DNA of 5,236 nucleotides, from positions 1-5,236 of the forward strand of contig DAOVTR010000146.1 in the NCBI GenBank assembly GCA_030633015.1, given 5' to 3'. Positions 1 through 5,236 of this stretch are shown here, piece by piece. The notes beneath the pieces were generated by a model. The model saw nothing but the letters and a program-made list of their open reading frames with translations. It had not been told where the DNA came from and searched no databases. Each line of letters opens with the position of its first letter. Position 1 is the stretch's first letter. This DNA comes from Bdellovibrionales bacterium. GTDB taxonomy: Bacteria; Bdellovibrionota; Bacteriovoracia; Bacteriovoracales; Bacteriovoracaceae. A program made the translations under genes and the position numbers.

Positions 1-291
1 ATTCTTTCACCTATATATGGTGAAAAATATTATCGCTTAGAGTATACTACAGTCCAAGGCGACAACCTAGAAACACTTATTCAAAAATTTTATAGCTCAA
101 AAACTCCAATAGAAATAAAAGAAAAATCAATTGAAAAAACTAAAAAATATAATTTTGAAATAACTGATTGGTCTTCACTTCCGACAAGAGTAAAACTTGG
201 ATTTTATATTCCAATAAATCATGGAAATAATAAGGCCATAAAAGATTATATTAAATTTATAAAAGAATCAGTAGTAATTGAAGGACAATAG
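1..291 (+). CDS. C-terminal fragment of a protein ending in a divergent LysM-like module (5' end outside window)
   Basis: Frame 1 is open from the first base to a TAG at 289-291, giving the last 96 residues of a gene that starts to the left of the window. Residues 15-31 read YTTVQGDNLETLIQKFY, which closely follows the opening of a LysM repeat (YxVxxGDTLxxLAxKFY). Residues 57-73 (WSSLPTRVKLGFYIPIN) follow its closing W..L..G..L.IP pattern. LysM modules bind peptidoglycan or chitin-type glycans and usually place a protein in the cell envelope. This one spans about 59 residues against the usual 44-50, so the middle carries an insertion, and the usual central Asn motif is not obvious. A tail of about 23 residues follows. 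The rest of the protein, including any signal peptide or catalytic domain, cannot be seen. No terminator-like hairpin follows the stop. The coding frame is reliable; the LysM reading is moderate. Confidence 0.6.
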   Translation: MLSPIYGEKYYRLEYTTVQGDNLETLIQKFYSSKTPIEIKEKSIEKTKKYNFEITDWSSLPTRVKLGFYIPINHGNNKAIKDYIKFIKESVVIEGQ

Positions 292-351
292 CCGACTAAT
301 AAACTCTAGCTTCGCGTAAGATATTCATTTAAAAAAAATTCTTTCTAGTAA

Positions 352-380
352 TTAATTTCATATGGTTATACAATTATAAT
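352..380 (+). promoter_or_regulatory. Candidate sigma-70-type promoter for the HD phosphohydrolase gene
   Basis: A perfect TATAAT lies at 375-380. Seventeen bases upstream is TTAATT (352-357), a poor match to TTGACA, so the assignment rests on the -10 box. Transcription would begin near 387, leaving a leader of about 26 bases before the ATG at 413. In such AT-rich DNA a chance TATAAT is not rare, but its position just ahead of a clear ribosome binding site supports it. No operator palindrome was seen around it. Confidence 0.5.
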
Positions 381-399
381 GTGGAATCTATCAAAAAAT

Positions 400-404
400 A
401 GGAG
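400..404 (+). promoter_or_regulatory. Ribosome binding site (AGGAG) fixing the start at 413
   Basis: AGGAG at 400-404 sits 8 bases before the ATG at 413, which is ideal spacing. It selects this ATG over the in-frame ATG four codons later at 425. Confidence 0.8.
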
Positions 405-412
405 ATTAGATA

Positions 413-1333
413 ATGGGAACTGTAATGTTACTATCCACCTTAGTAGATTCTGCTGATCCTGAAAGAGTCTATAATGAGGTAGAGTATCTTTTGTCGGAAG
501 TGTCTGATTCACTTGATTTAAAACAAATTCATCAAATATATAATGATTTAATCAAATTATACGATGGAAATTTTGCAGGGTATAGACAATGTACCACAAA
601 ATTCCACGATTTAAGACATGTAACAGATGTAGTATTAACCTCTGTCAGACTTATGCACGCAGTATATGTTGATGGTAGACATTTTACAGACCAACAGTTA
701 ACTTCATTTTTAATTGCCTCCATATTCCATGATTCCGGTTATATTCAAGCAGAAAAAGATCGAGAAGGTACTGGAGCAAAATTCATGCTTAGAATTGCTG
801 ACAGATCCATGGCCTTTGTTGCTCATTATTTTACTCAAAATAAACTTGAGAACTCACTTCTACCCATAATTGAAAGTATGATTAAATGCACGGGATCAGA
901 TGTGGATACTACAAAAATTAAATTTCACTCATTGGAAGTAGAACTTCTTGGTAAAATATTAGGATCTGCTGATCTCTTAGGGGCCATGGCCGATAGAACA
1001 TATATTGAAAAATTACCTTATCTTTATGAAGAGTACCAAGAGGGTGAATCAGAAAAATTTGACGATGAGTTTGATCTTCTCACTCAAACAACCGAATTCC
1101 ACACAAAAACAAGAGAAAAATTTTCAAAACAGTTTAGTGGAGTAAATAAACTAATGATTAAACATTTTGAGGCCCGTTGGAATATTAATGAAGACCTCTA
1201 TGAAACGGCCATAACAAATAATATCACCTATCTTGAACAAATGATTAAACAGCATGGAAAAGATTATAAAGATCACCTTCATCGCGGTGGTGCGCTAGAC
1301 GATAACAAAGACAAAGACAAAGATTCCGAATAA
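413..1333 (+). CDS. HD-superfamily metal-dependent phosphohydrolase, cyclic-nucleotide phosphodiesterase-like
   Basis: The product is 306 residues, probably cytoplasmic, with no signal peptide or membrane segment. All residues expected of the HD metal site are visible. FHDLRH (H65 and H69) has the H-x3-H spacing of the YHNxxH motif of class I cyclic-nucleotide phosphodiesterases. FHDSGY supplies the H106-D107 pair, and GSADLLG supplies the late metal-binding Asp (D187), like the ADL motif of those enzymes. Residues 1-60 are helical lead-in and 220-285 a helical C-terminal extension. The last 15 or so residues (DDNKDKDKDSE) are charged and probably disordered, encoded by three ACAAAG units at 1305-1322. 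The family hydrolyses phosphoester bonds at a one- or two-metal centre; the substrate cannot be told from sequence. The alternative is the COG4339-type predicted HD phosphohydrolases, which share the H-x3-H and HD motifs. The start is set by AGGAG at 400-404. The gene ends 7 bases from the convergent gene. HD membership is strong; cyclic-nucleotide specificity is inference. Confidence 0.8.
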   Translation: MGTVMLLSTLVDSADPERVYNEVEYLLSEVSDSLDLKQIHQIYNDLIKLYDGNFAGYRQCTTKFHDLRHVTDVVLTSVRLMHAVYVDGRHFTDQQLTSFLIASIFHDSGYIQAEKDREGTGAKFMLRIADRSMAFVAHYFTQNKLENSLLPIIESMIKCTGSDVDTTKIKFHSLEVELLGKILGSADLLGAMADRTYIEKLPYLYEEYQEGESEKFDDEFDLLTQTTEFHTKTREKFSKQFSGVNKLMIKHFEARWNINEDLYETAITNNITYLEQMIKQHGKDYKDHLHRGGALDDNKDKDKDSE

Positions 1334-1340
1334 TTTAAAA

Positions 1341-3989
1341 CTAAAGTCCTTGAATTAAATTTTTCATTTTAAGATATAAACTATCTCGAGGAGAATTATC
1401 GGCGGCCTCACTTTTAATTGATGCCGGTGTTCTTGTCTTCTCAGATTTATCTTTAGCAACCTTTTTTAAAGAGGTTTTAATTTTGCTTAACTTATAACTT
1501 TTTTTATCTTGATCATAACTGAAAATATACTCTTTATCCTCTCCAACCTGTACTACCACAGACTCTTTTTTAACTTTATCTTTACTATAAGTTAAATTAA
1601 GTTTTTCAATTAATATGCTCTCTAGTGACTTACTGTTTTTTGTAGCAACATAATCTTTCATAGTATATTGATCAGCACCTACTTGAGAGCTTGCCGTCTT
1701 CTTTAAAGATATTACTGAAGCAGCTTTTCTACTTGCAACCTGTCTGCTACTTGGTAGTGGAACAAAAGAGTCATTACTACTGCCAAAATTTGTTTTTCCA
1801 GAAGGGACAGCCGCCTGTGAAGAGTGATTCGTTGCTCCTCCTGCACTCGCTGCTACTGGTTTTCTGTTTTGACTATTTGCTATTTTAACTTTTTCGTTAA
1901 GTTCTTTTTCTTTTTTATTTAAAGACTCTTTTAACTCTTGTGCTTGACGCTTTATCACATCTAGCTCTTGCTTTTTTTGAGCAAGTTCTTTTTCATCTTT
2001 TAATTTTTTTATTTCACTTGCTAAAAGAAGTTTTTCTTTTTCAAACTCCTCTTTTTTCTTAGCAGCTTGAGCAATCTCATTTTTAAGCTGTTCAATCTCT
2101 CCTAATCCGGCAACTCCTGTTCCATCTAGAAGTGTACTACCTACCACTAATTCTGATCCATCTTCATTATATTGTTTTTTTCCGAAACTGCTTTTTGTTG
2201 CTTCTAAATGACTAACATCATTTCCATTCCATAATAAATTATTGGGGTAATAAGATGAGGTATCGGACTCAATGTTTTCATAATTAGTTTTATCGGAAGC
2301 ATCTTTTTTACTATGAAGCTGCTCAAGGTTGCTCTCTTGTACATCAACAATTTTTTTATCCACCACTGGATCTTCTAACTCTTTAGGATCATCTAATTCA
2401 AAATCACCTGTCTCTGTTGGTTGAGCTGTAATAGGAATTACACCATTTATGTAACTGTTTTGATTTATGGTCCCACCCGGCTGGACTCTTTTAGGAGGAG
2501 GCCCATTGTCACTTACTCTAGTAAAATCATCATCGTCATCAGAACTTTGATCTGCAATACTTGAAATAGTTTCTTTCAGATTACCTGATGATTGGATTTT
2601 GCATCTTAAGGCAAGATCTAAATCTGTCAGCTCATGCAGTTTAGTATTAAGGATTTTATTTTTAATACGATCAAAAAACTTATCATCACTATATAACTCT
2701 TCAAGAGCTATAACAAAATCAAAACAAAGATCACTGGTATCATTAAGTTCTGACTTATAAAATGATGATAGTTTCTCTTTATAATTTTCCCCATTAGCTT
2801 TTTTCACCTTGCTAATAATTTCACTAATAACTTTACTAATACTTTCAGCATCATTAGCTTTACCAGAAAATTTCATACCTAAATATGGATGCTTTCTAAA
2901 AACATCGTTTAACTCATTATATAATATTCTGTTTAAATGAACTAAAATATTTTTCATTTGATCTTTTTCTTTTTGACTTCCTCTGCTTATAATTCTTTTA
3001 AAGTCATTATTTGCAATATTTTTATCATATGACTCCATAATAGAAGAAAAACTAGATGCAAATTTCTCTTCATCGTATGAATTTATCCGATCACTTTCCC
3101 TTACAGATTTGTTATTAGCAGCAATCAATCCTTTAGCATTTGCAGTATAGCGAAGGAATCTATTTATACCCTTAATTTCCTTACTTCCTTTTTTAAAATC
3201 ACTTTTACTATTAAGCATTTGGGCCAGTTCTTTTGTAGAATCTTTTGACCCTAACTTTTTGGAGGCTATACTACAATAACCGGTATCTAGAGAAGGACCT
3301 AAATCAGGTCTTGAGTGATTTATCCACTTACTTGATTCATTTATTTTATTTTGCATGAAAAATATTTTTTTAAAATCAGCATGTTTTTCATCACCTAAAT
3401 GATTAAATACCATTTTATAAAAAAATTGCTCTAATTTTGGGTTATTTTTAGTATCTCCCAAACAAGTCTTACAAAAATCATTTTTAATTTCTTTCAATGG
3501 TTGACCAGGATACCACAATCGATCCATATTCCATTTTCTACTGTCACACTGATTTTTAAAAAGTAATTTTATATCAGCAAAATGATCAGCAAGATCGTAA
3601 GGTTTTTTATTGCGACAAATAGAACAATCAGAGGAACAATTTTTATCTTCATCACAAGGTGTTTTATATTTTATCTGAGGAAGTTCTGCATTCCAATAAT
3701 CTATTGAGTCGTCATATTCAATTAACGAAAATCCTCCAACTTTTATAGAGTCATCTGAAGTTTTAGAATTATTATTTTTTTCTGTCTCAGGAATACTAAG
3801 GCCTGCTGAAAATAAAGGTTTTTCTTTTACTTGAGGTTGCTCCTCTGACTTCTTATCAAATATCATGATCTTTTCAGCTATCCAACTACCTTCAGGATCA
3901 ACGTCTTCAAATTGACAAAAAGCTATATCAGATAGAGTAAAACTTATTAAAAATATAAATCCTACTAACAATAAATTATTCATAAACAT
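1341..3989 (-). CDS. Large exported protein of unknown family: cysteine-bearing N-terminal half, coiled coil, lysine-rich C-terminus
   Basis: I do not recognise this 882-residue protein. Residues 1-25 form a signal peptide: a hydrophobic stretch (LLLVGFIFLISFTL) followed by DIAFC, with likely signal peptidase I cleavage after C25. The lipobox position -1 is Phe, so a lipoprotein is unlikely. Residues 26-110 are polar and probably flexible. Residues 111-480 look folded and mostly helical and hold ten cysteines, including two CxxC pairs (C122/C125 and C173/C176). Residues 481-626 are a low-complexity Asp/Pro/Ser/Asn linker starting with five Asp. Residues 627-705 are a Lys/Glu/Gln coiled coil. 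Residues 706-785 are Ala/Ser-rich, and 786-838 may be a small beta-type module (ESVVVQVGEDKEYIFSYDQD). The tail is basic. No catalytic motif was found. An export, envelope or surface role is inference. The start is uncertain: GGGA (3991-3994) is only 1 base from the ATG at 3989 but 7 bases from the in-frame ATG at 3983, so an 880-residue product may be the real one. Confidence 0.75.
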   Translation of the reverse strand: MFMNNLLLVGFIFLISFTLSDIAFCQFEDVDPEGSWIAEKIMIFDKKSEEQPQVKEKPLFSAGLSIPETEKNNNSKTSDDSIKVGGFSLIEYDDSIDYWNAELPQIKYKTPCDEDKNCSSDCSICRNKKPYDLADHFADIKLLFKNQCDSRKWNMDRLWYPGQPLKEIKNDFCKTCLGDTKNNPKLEQFFYKMVFNHLGDEKHADFKKIFFMQNKINESSKWINHSRPDLGPSLDTGYCSIASKKLGSKDSTKELAQMLNSKSDFKKGSKEIKGINRFLRYTANAKGLIAANNKSVRESDRINSYDEEKFASSFSSIMESYDKNIANNDFKRIISRGSQKEKDQMKNILVHLNRILYNELNDVFRKHPYLGMKFSGKANDAESISKVISEIISKVKKANGENYKEKLSSFYKSELNDTSDLCFDFVIALEELYSDDKFFDRIKNKILNTKLHELTDLDLALRCKIQSSGNLKETISSIADQSSDDDDDFTRVSDNGPPPKRVQPGGTINQNSYINGVIPITAQPTETGDFELDDPKELEDPVVDKKIVDVQESNLEQLHSKKDASDKTNYENIESDTSSYYPNNLLWNGNDVSHLEATKSSFGKKQYNEDGSELVVGSTLLDGTGVAGLGEIEQLKNEIAQAAKKKEEFEKEKLLLASEIKKLKDEKELAQKKQELDVIKRQAQELKESLNKKEKELNEKVKIANSQNRKPVAASAGGATNHSSQAAVPSGKTNFGSSNDSFVPLPSSRQVASRKAASVISLKKTASSQVGADQYTMKDYVATKNSKSLESILIEKLNLTYSKDKVKKESVVVQVGEDKEYIFSYDQDKKSYKLSKIKTSLKKVAKDKSEKTRTPASIKSEAADNSPRDSLYLKMKNLIQGL
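1875..2111 (-). other. Coiled-coil segment of the exported protein (residues 627-705)
   Basis: Residues 627-705 of the minus-strand protein are almost entirely Lys, Glu, Gln, Ala and Leu, contain no proline or glycine after residue 630, and carry spaced Leu/Ile residues (IEQLKNEI, LLLASEIKKLK, LDVIKRQAQELKESL). This composition indicates a long amphipathic helix, about 110 angstroms if continuous. It probably mediates oligomerisation or acts as a spacer between the cysteine-bearing half and the basic C-terminus. Confidence 0.7.
3462..3656 (-). other. Cysteine cluster of the exported protein (residues 112-176)
   Basis: Seven of the ten cysteines left after signal-peptide removal fall in this 65-residue stretch: C112, C118, C122, C125, C148, C173 and C176. 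The others are C239, C422 and C463. An even total in an exported protein suggests disulfide bonding. The CxxC pairs at 122/125 and 173/176 could instead form a metal-binding knuckle. No match to a named zinc, haem (no CxxCH) or iron-sulfur motif was recognised. Confidence 0.5.
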
Positions 3990-3990
3990 A

Positions 3991-3994
3991 TCCC
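3991..3994 (-). promoter_or_regulatory. Weak ribosome binding site (GGGA) that favours the second ATG
   Basis: The minus strand reads GGGA immediately before the ATG at 3989 (1-base gap) and 7 bases before the in-frame ATG at 3983. Spacing favours 3983. A better purine stretch, AGAGGT (4014-4019), lies about 24 bases upstream of the first ATG, which is too far. Confidence 0.4.
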
Positions 3995-4019
3995 ATGTAC
4001 TAATTTTAGATATACCTCT

Positions 4020-4058
4020 ATTGTACTTATCTTTTCGGAAATACAGCCCAATTCTTGA
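4020..4058 (-). promoter_or_regulatory. Candidate promoters (sigma-28-like and TACAAT) for the exported-protein gene
   Basis: Read on the minus strand, TCAA (4055-4058), 15 bases, then TCCGAAAA (4032-4039) resembles the flagellar sigma-28 consensus TAAA-N15-GCCGATAA, with exact spacing and 9 of 12 positions matching. It would start transcription roughly 35 bases before the ATG at 3989. Slightly downstream, TACAAT (4020-4025) is a fair sigma-70 -10 box, but no good -35 box sits 16-18 bases upstream. Either, both or neither may be used; they are listed together because they compete for the same leader. Confidence 0.3.
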
Positions 4059-4171
4059 GTGTTTTTATCTAGCTCTATAACTGTTTGATTTTAATGGATT
4101 TGTTTATGATATTAATTTATGAATTTGCGTAAAAATCGCCAATATTTTTTGCCAATTTAAAATTTAAAAAT

Positions 4172-5236
4172 CTAAATGTCAGGAACTCTGACAATTATTG
4201 AAGTTCCCTTTCCAGGAACAGATGCAATTTTAACGTCACCACCAAGCTTGCGAGCATAATTTCTCAAGGTATTGATACCCAATTTCTGACCTTCAGGCCC
4301 ATCAACTGTAGACTTGGAAGAAAACCCATTATCAAGTACATGTTGAATTATTCTCTGGTCTGATTCTGATTTAATCATGGCACCAAATCCCATGGACTCC
4401 ATAAACTTTCGAATGGCAGCAGGATGTATCCCTCTCCCATCATCAGTAATTACAACCTCTAAAAAACCATTACCTGCAATCTGCCTCTTTAATGTTTTAA
4501 TTGTAATTGAGCCCTTGTCACCTTTACCAGCTGTAATTCGCTCTTCAGGAGACTCAATACCATGGTAGAGAGAAAATCGAATCGCATGCTCTAAAAGCTC
4601 AAAAAGATACTCATATTGCTCAGTTTTAATTTCAATATCATTTGCACCTACATTTTTTATATTAATAATTCGTTTTCCAAGTTGCTGTGCTACTTCTTGA
4701 GCAATCGGTTCCAGTCGGACCAAATAATTTATTATAAACTTACCTTCAGCATCACCTTGATTTAAATTATACTCAGTTGGGCCCTCGTCAAGAAATCCAG
4801 AATCCTCCATCTCGGGAGGCTCAGGTATTTCAGCTGATACTTTCTCTTTAATACTCTGAACACCTGGAGGCTCCACAGGAAGCTCAATATCGCCTAAGGT
4901 AAAACTAGGCCCTCCTCCTTGATCAGGATGTATATCAGTAATTGTACGATCTAAAGAAAGATTTATCTCTTGAGATGGCTCTTTGGGTAGTTCTATCTTT
5001 TTTTCTGCTTCTTGCTTTTCAAGCTCTTCTTGCTTTTCAAGCTCTTCTTGCTTTTTTATTTTTTCTTGTTTATTAATTTCCTCTTGCTTTCTACGTTCTT
5101 GTTGCTGTTCAAGTTCTTGTTGCTGTTCAAGTTCTTGTTGCTGTTCAAGTTCTTGTTGCTGTTTCAATTTTTTTATTTTTTCCTGCTTGCTAATTTCATC
5201 TTGAACTCTCAACTCTTCTTGTTTTTTTAGTTCCTC
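4172..5236 (-). CDS. CheA P4-like ATPase-domain protein with long charged coiled-coil N-terminus (5' end outside window; probably degenerate)
   Basis: The frame stays open to the right edge, so 354 C-terminal residues are visible and the true start is missing; the in-frame TTG at 5212 is inside the repeats and is not a credible start. Residues are counted from the first visible codon. Residues 1-80 are a Glu/Gln/Lys coiled coil of six-residue repeats. Residues 81-166 are an acidic, proline-rich linker. Residues 167-354 are a GHKL ATPase domain of the CheA P4 type: AQQLGKR, the N-box region LEHAIRFSLYHGIESPEER, G1 box DDGRG (265-269), a GFSS lid motif, and LGGDVKIASVPGKGTS near the end. CheA kinases use P4 to bind ATP and phosphorylate an Hpt histidine. 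Here the N-box Asn (RNS in CheA) is Phe221, DHGIE is YHGIE, and the GRGVG box is GQKLG, so catalysis is doubtful. The protein ends with P4 and has no CheW-binding P5. Any upstream Hpt or receiver domain lies outside the window. Confidence 0.8.
   Translation of the reverse strand, partial: EELKKQEELRVQDEISKQEKIKKLKQQQELEQQQELEQQQELEQQQERRKQEEINKQEKIKKQEELEKQEELEKQEAEKKIELPKEPSQEINLSLDRTITDIHPDQGGGPSFTLGDIELPVEPPGVQSIKEKVSAEIPEPPEMEDSGFLDEGPTEYNLNQGDAEGKFIINYLVRLEPIAQEVAQQLGKRIINIKNVGANDIEIKTEQYEYLFELLEHAIRFSLYHGIESPEERITAGKGDKGSITIKTLKRQIAGNGFLEVVITDDGRGIHPAAIRKFMESMGFGAMIKSESDQRIIQHVLDNGFSSKSTVDGPEGQKLGINTLRNYARKLGGDVKIASVPGKGTSIIVRVPDI
5005..5055 (-). repeat. Related 18-bp repeat array encoding EELEKQ hexads
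   Basis: The + strand unit GCTCTTCTTGCTTTTCAA is complete at 5023-5040, preceded by a copy with three changes (5005-5022) and followed by a partial copy (5041-5055). It aligns with the GTTCTTGTTGCTGTTCAA unit of the neighbouring array, so both arrays probably come from one ancestral hexad. Confidence 0.8.
5095..5163 (-). repeat. 18-bp tandem repeat encoding QELEQQ hexads
   Basis: The + strand unit GTTCTTGTTGCTGTTCAA occurs as three perfect head-to-tail copies (5095-5112, 5113-5130, 5131-5148), followed by a fourth copy matching for 15 bases (5149-5163). The unit is a multiple of three, so gain or loss of copies keeps the frame and only lengthens or shortens the helix. The perfect identity of the three copies suggests recent slippage or selection. 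Confidence 0.9.

Larger units (their letters stand above)
3990..4171. other. 182-base intergenic region between the two minus-strand genes
   Basis: This very AT-rich gap separates the stop of the CheA-like gene from the start of the exported-protein gene. It holds the promoter candidates at 4020-4058 and two direct copies of ATTGGC (minus strand; 4138-4143 and 4151-4156). There is no stable GC-rich hairpin followed by a U-tract on the minus strand, so no terminator can be assigned to the upstream gene. No open frame of convincing coding character was found in it. Confidence 0.5.
4997..5236 (-). other. Glu/Gln/Lys-rich coiled coil at the visible N-terminus of the CheA-like protein
   Basis: About 80 residues of nearly pure E, Q, K, L and I, with no proline or glycine, precede the linker. 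The pattern is built of hexads (QELEQQ, EELEKQ) rather than heptads, which is compatible with either a coiled coil or a single charged alpha helix. IxKQEKIKK occurs twice, 39 residues apart, so a larger unit may also have duplicated. The stretch continues past the window edge. Confidence 0.75.

Noticed and set aside
532..723. Minus-strand open frame of 63 codons
   Set aside because: It lies entirely inside the HD phosphohydrolase gene on the opposite strand and has no ribosome binding site or recognisable protein character.
1272..1290. Hairpin ATCACC / GGTGGT near the end of the HD gene
   Set aside because: It lies within coding sequence, has six pairs including a wobble, and is not followed by a T-tract, so it is not a terminator.
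1691..1888. Plus-strand open frame of 65 codons
   Set aside because: It is antisense to the linker and coiled-coil part of the exported protein; its Leu/Phe/Ser-rich translation is a by-product of Lys/Glu codons on the other strand.
3915..3989. Lipoprotein signal (cysteine after the hydrophobic segment, IAFC)
   Set aside because: A lipobox needs a small residue just before the Cys, and here it is Phe. Ordinary signal peptidase I cleavage after AFC is more plausible.
4124..4150. Possible hairpin TTTGCG / CGCCAA followed by a T-run on the + strand
   Set aside because: The stem is two runs of three pairs split by a mismatch, and no + strand gene ends there. On the minus strand there is no U-tract after the stem.
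4138..4156. Two direct copies of GCCAAT (ATTGGC) 13 bases apart as an operator
   Set aside because: Six-base repeats at a single spacing in a very AT-rich gap are easily due to chance, and they lie over 70 bases upstream of the promoter candidates with no further support.
4377..4568. Plus-strand open frame of 63 codons
   Set aside because: It is antisense to the CheA-like ATPase domain, whose strong motif match fixes the real frame.
5095..5163. CRISPR-like array
   Set aside because: The units are contiguous, with no spacers, and encode an in-frame helical repeat.
4983..5230. Two overlapping plus-strand frames rich in Cys/Ser/Phe or Leu/Phe
   Set aside because: They are the reverse reading of the Glu/Gln/Lys repeat array. 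The apparent cysteine-rich or membrane-like repeats are artefacts of that composition.

Overview
The window is AT-rich and compact, with four genes. It looks bacterial: one gene has a clear AGGAG ribosome binding site, and there is a LysM-like module, an HD-type phosphohydrolase and a CheA-like ATPase module. A lysine-, asparagine- and serine-rich secreted protein beside a coiled-coil CheA-like protein would suit a low-GC relative of the predatory Bdellovibrionota/Bacteriovoracaceae. That placement is an impression only, because no taxonomic marker is present.

Layout from left to right. Positions 1-291 (+) are the last 96 codons of a gene whose end looks like a divergent LysM module. Positions 292-412 are a non-coding gap with a TATAAT box and an AGGAG site serving the next gene. 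Positions 413-1333 (+) encode a complete 306-residue HD-superfamily phosphohydrolase in which all expected metal-site residues are present; it resembles cyclic-nucleotide phosphodiesterases and COG4339-type HD proteins. After 7 bases it meets, tail to tail, the gene at 1341-3989 (-). That gene encodes an 882-residue exported protein of no family I recognise, built from a signal peptide, a cysteine-bearing half, a low-complexity linker, a coiled coil and a lysine-rich end. Positions 3990-4171 are a 182-base gap with possible promoters for the exported protein. Positions 4172-5236 (-) are the 3' part of a gene that continues past the right edge. It encodes a long charged, repetitive helix joined to a CheA P4-like ATPase domain that lacks the N-box asparagine, has a broken glycine box and has no P5 domain after it.

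Nothing in the sequence firmly ties the genes into one pathway. The two minus-strand genes share an orientation but are 182 bases apart, and the two plus-strand genes are separated by a promoter-like site. The best leads are the degenerate CheA-like ATPase, with its 18-base tandem repeats, and the unclassified exported cysteine/coiled-coil protein. No mobile element, CRISPR array, tRNA, rRNA or convincing intrinsic terminator was seen.
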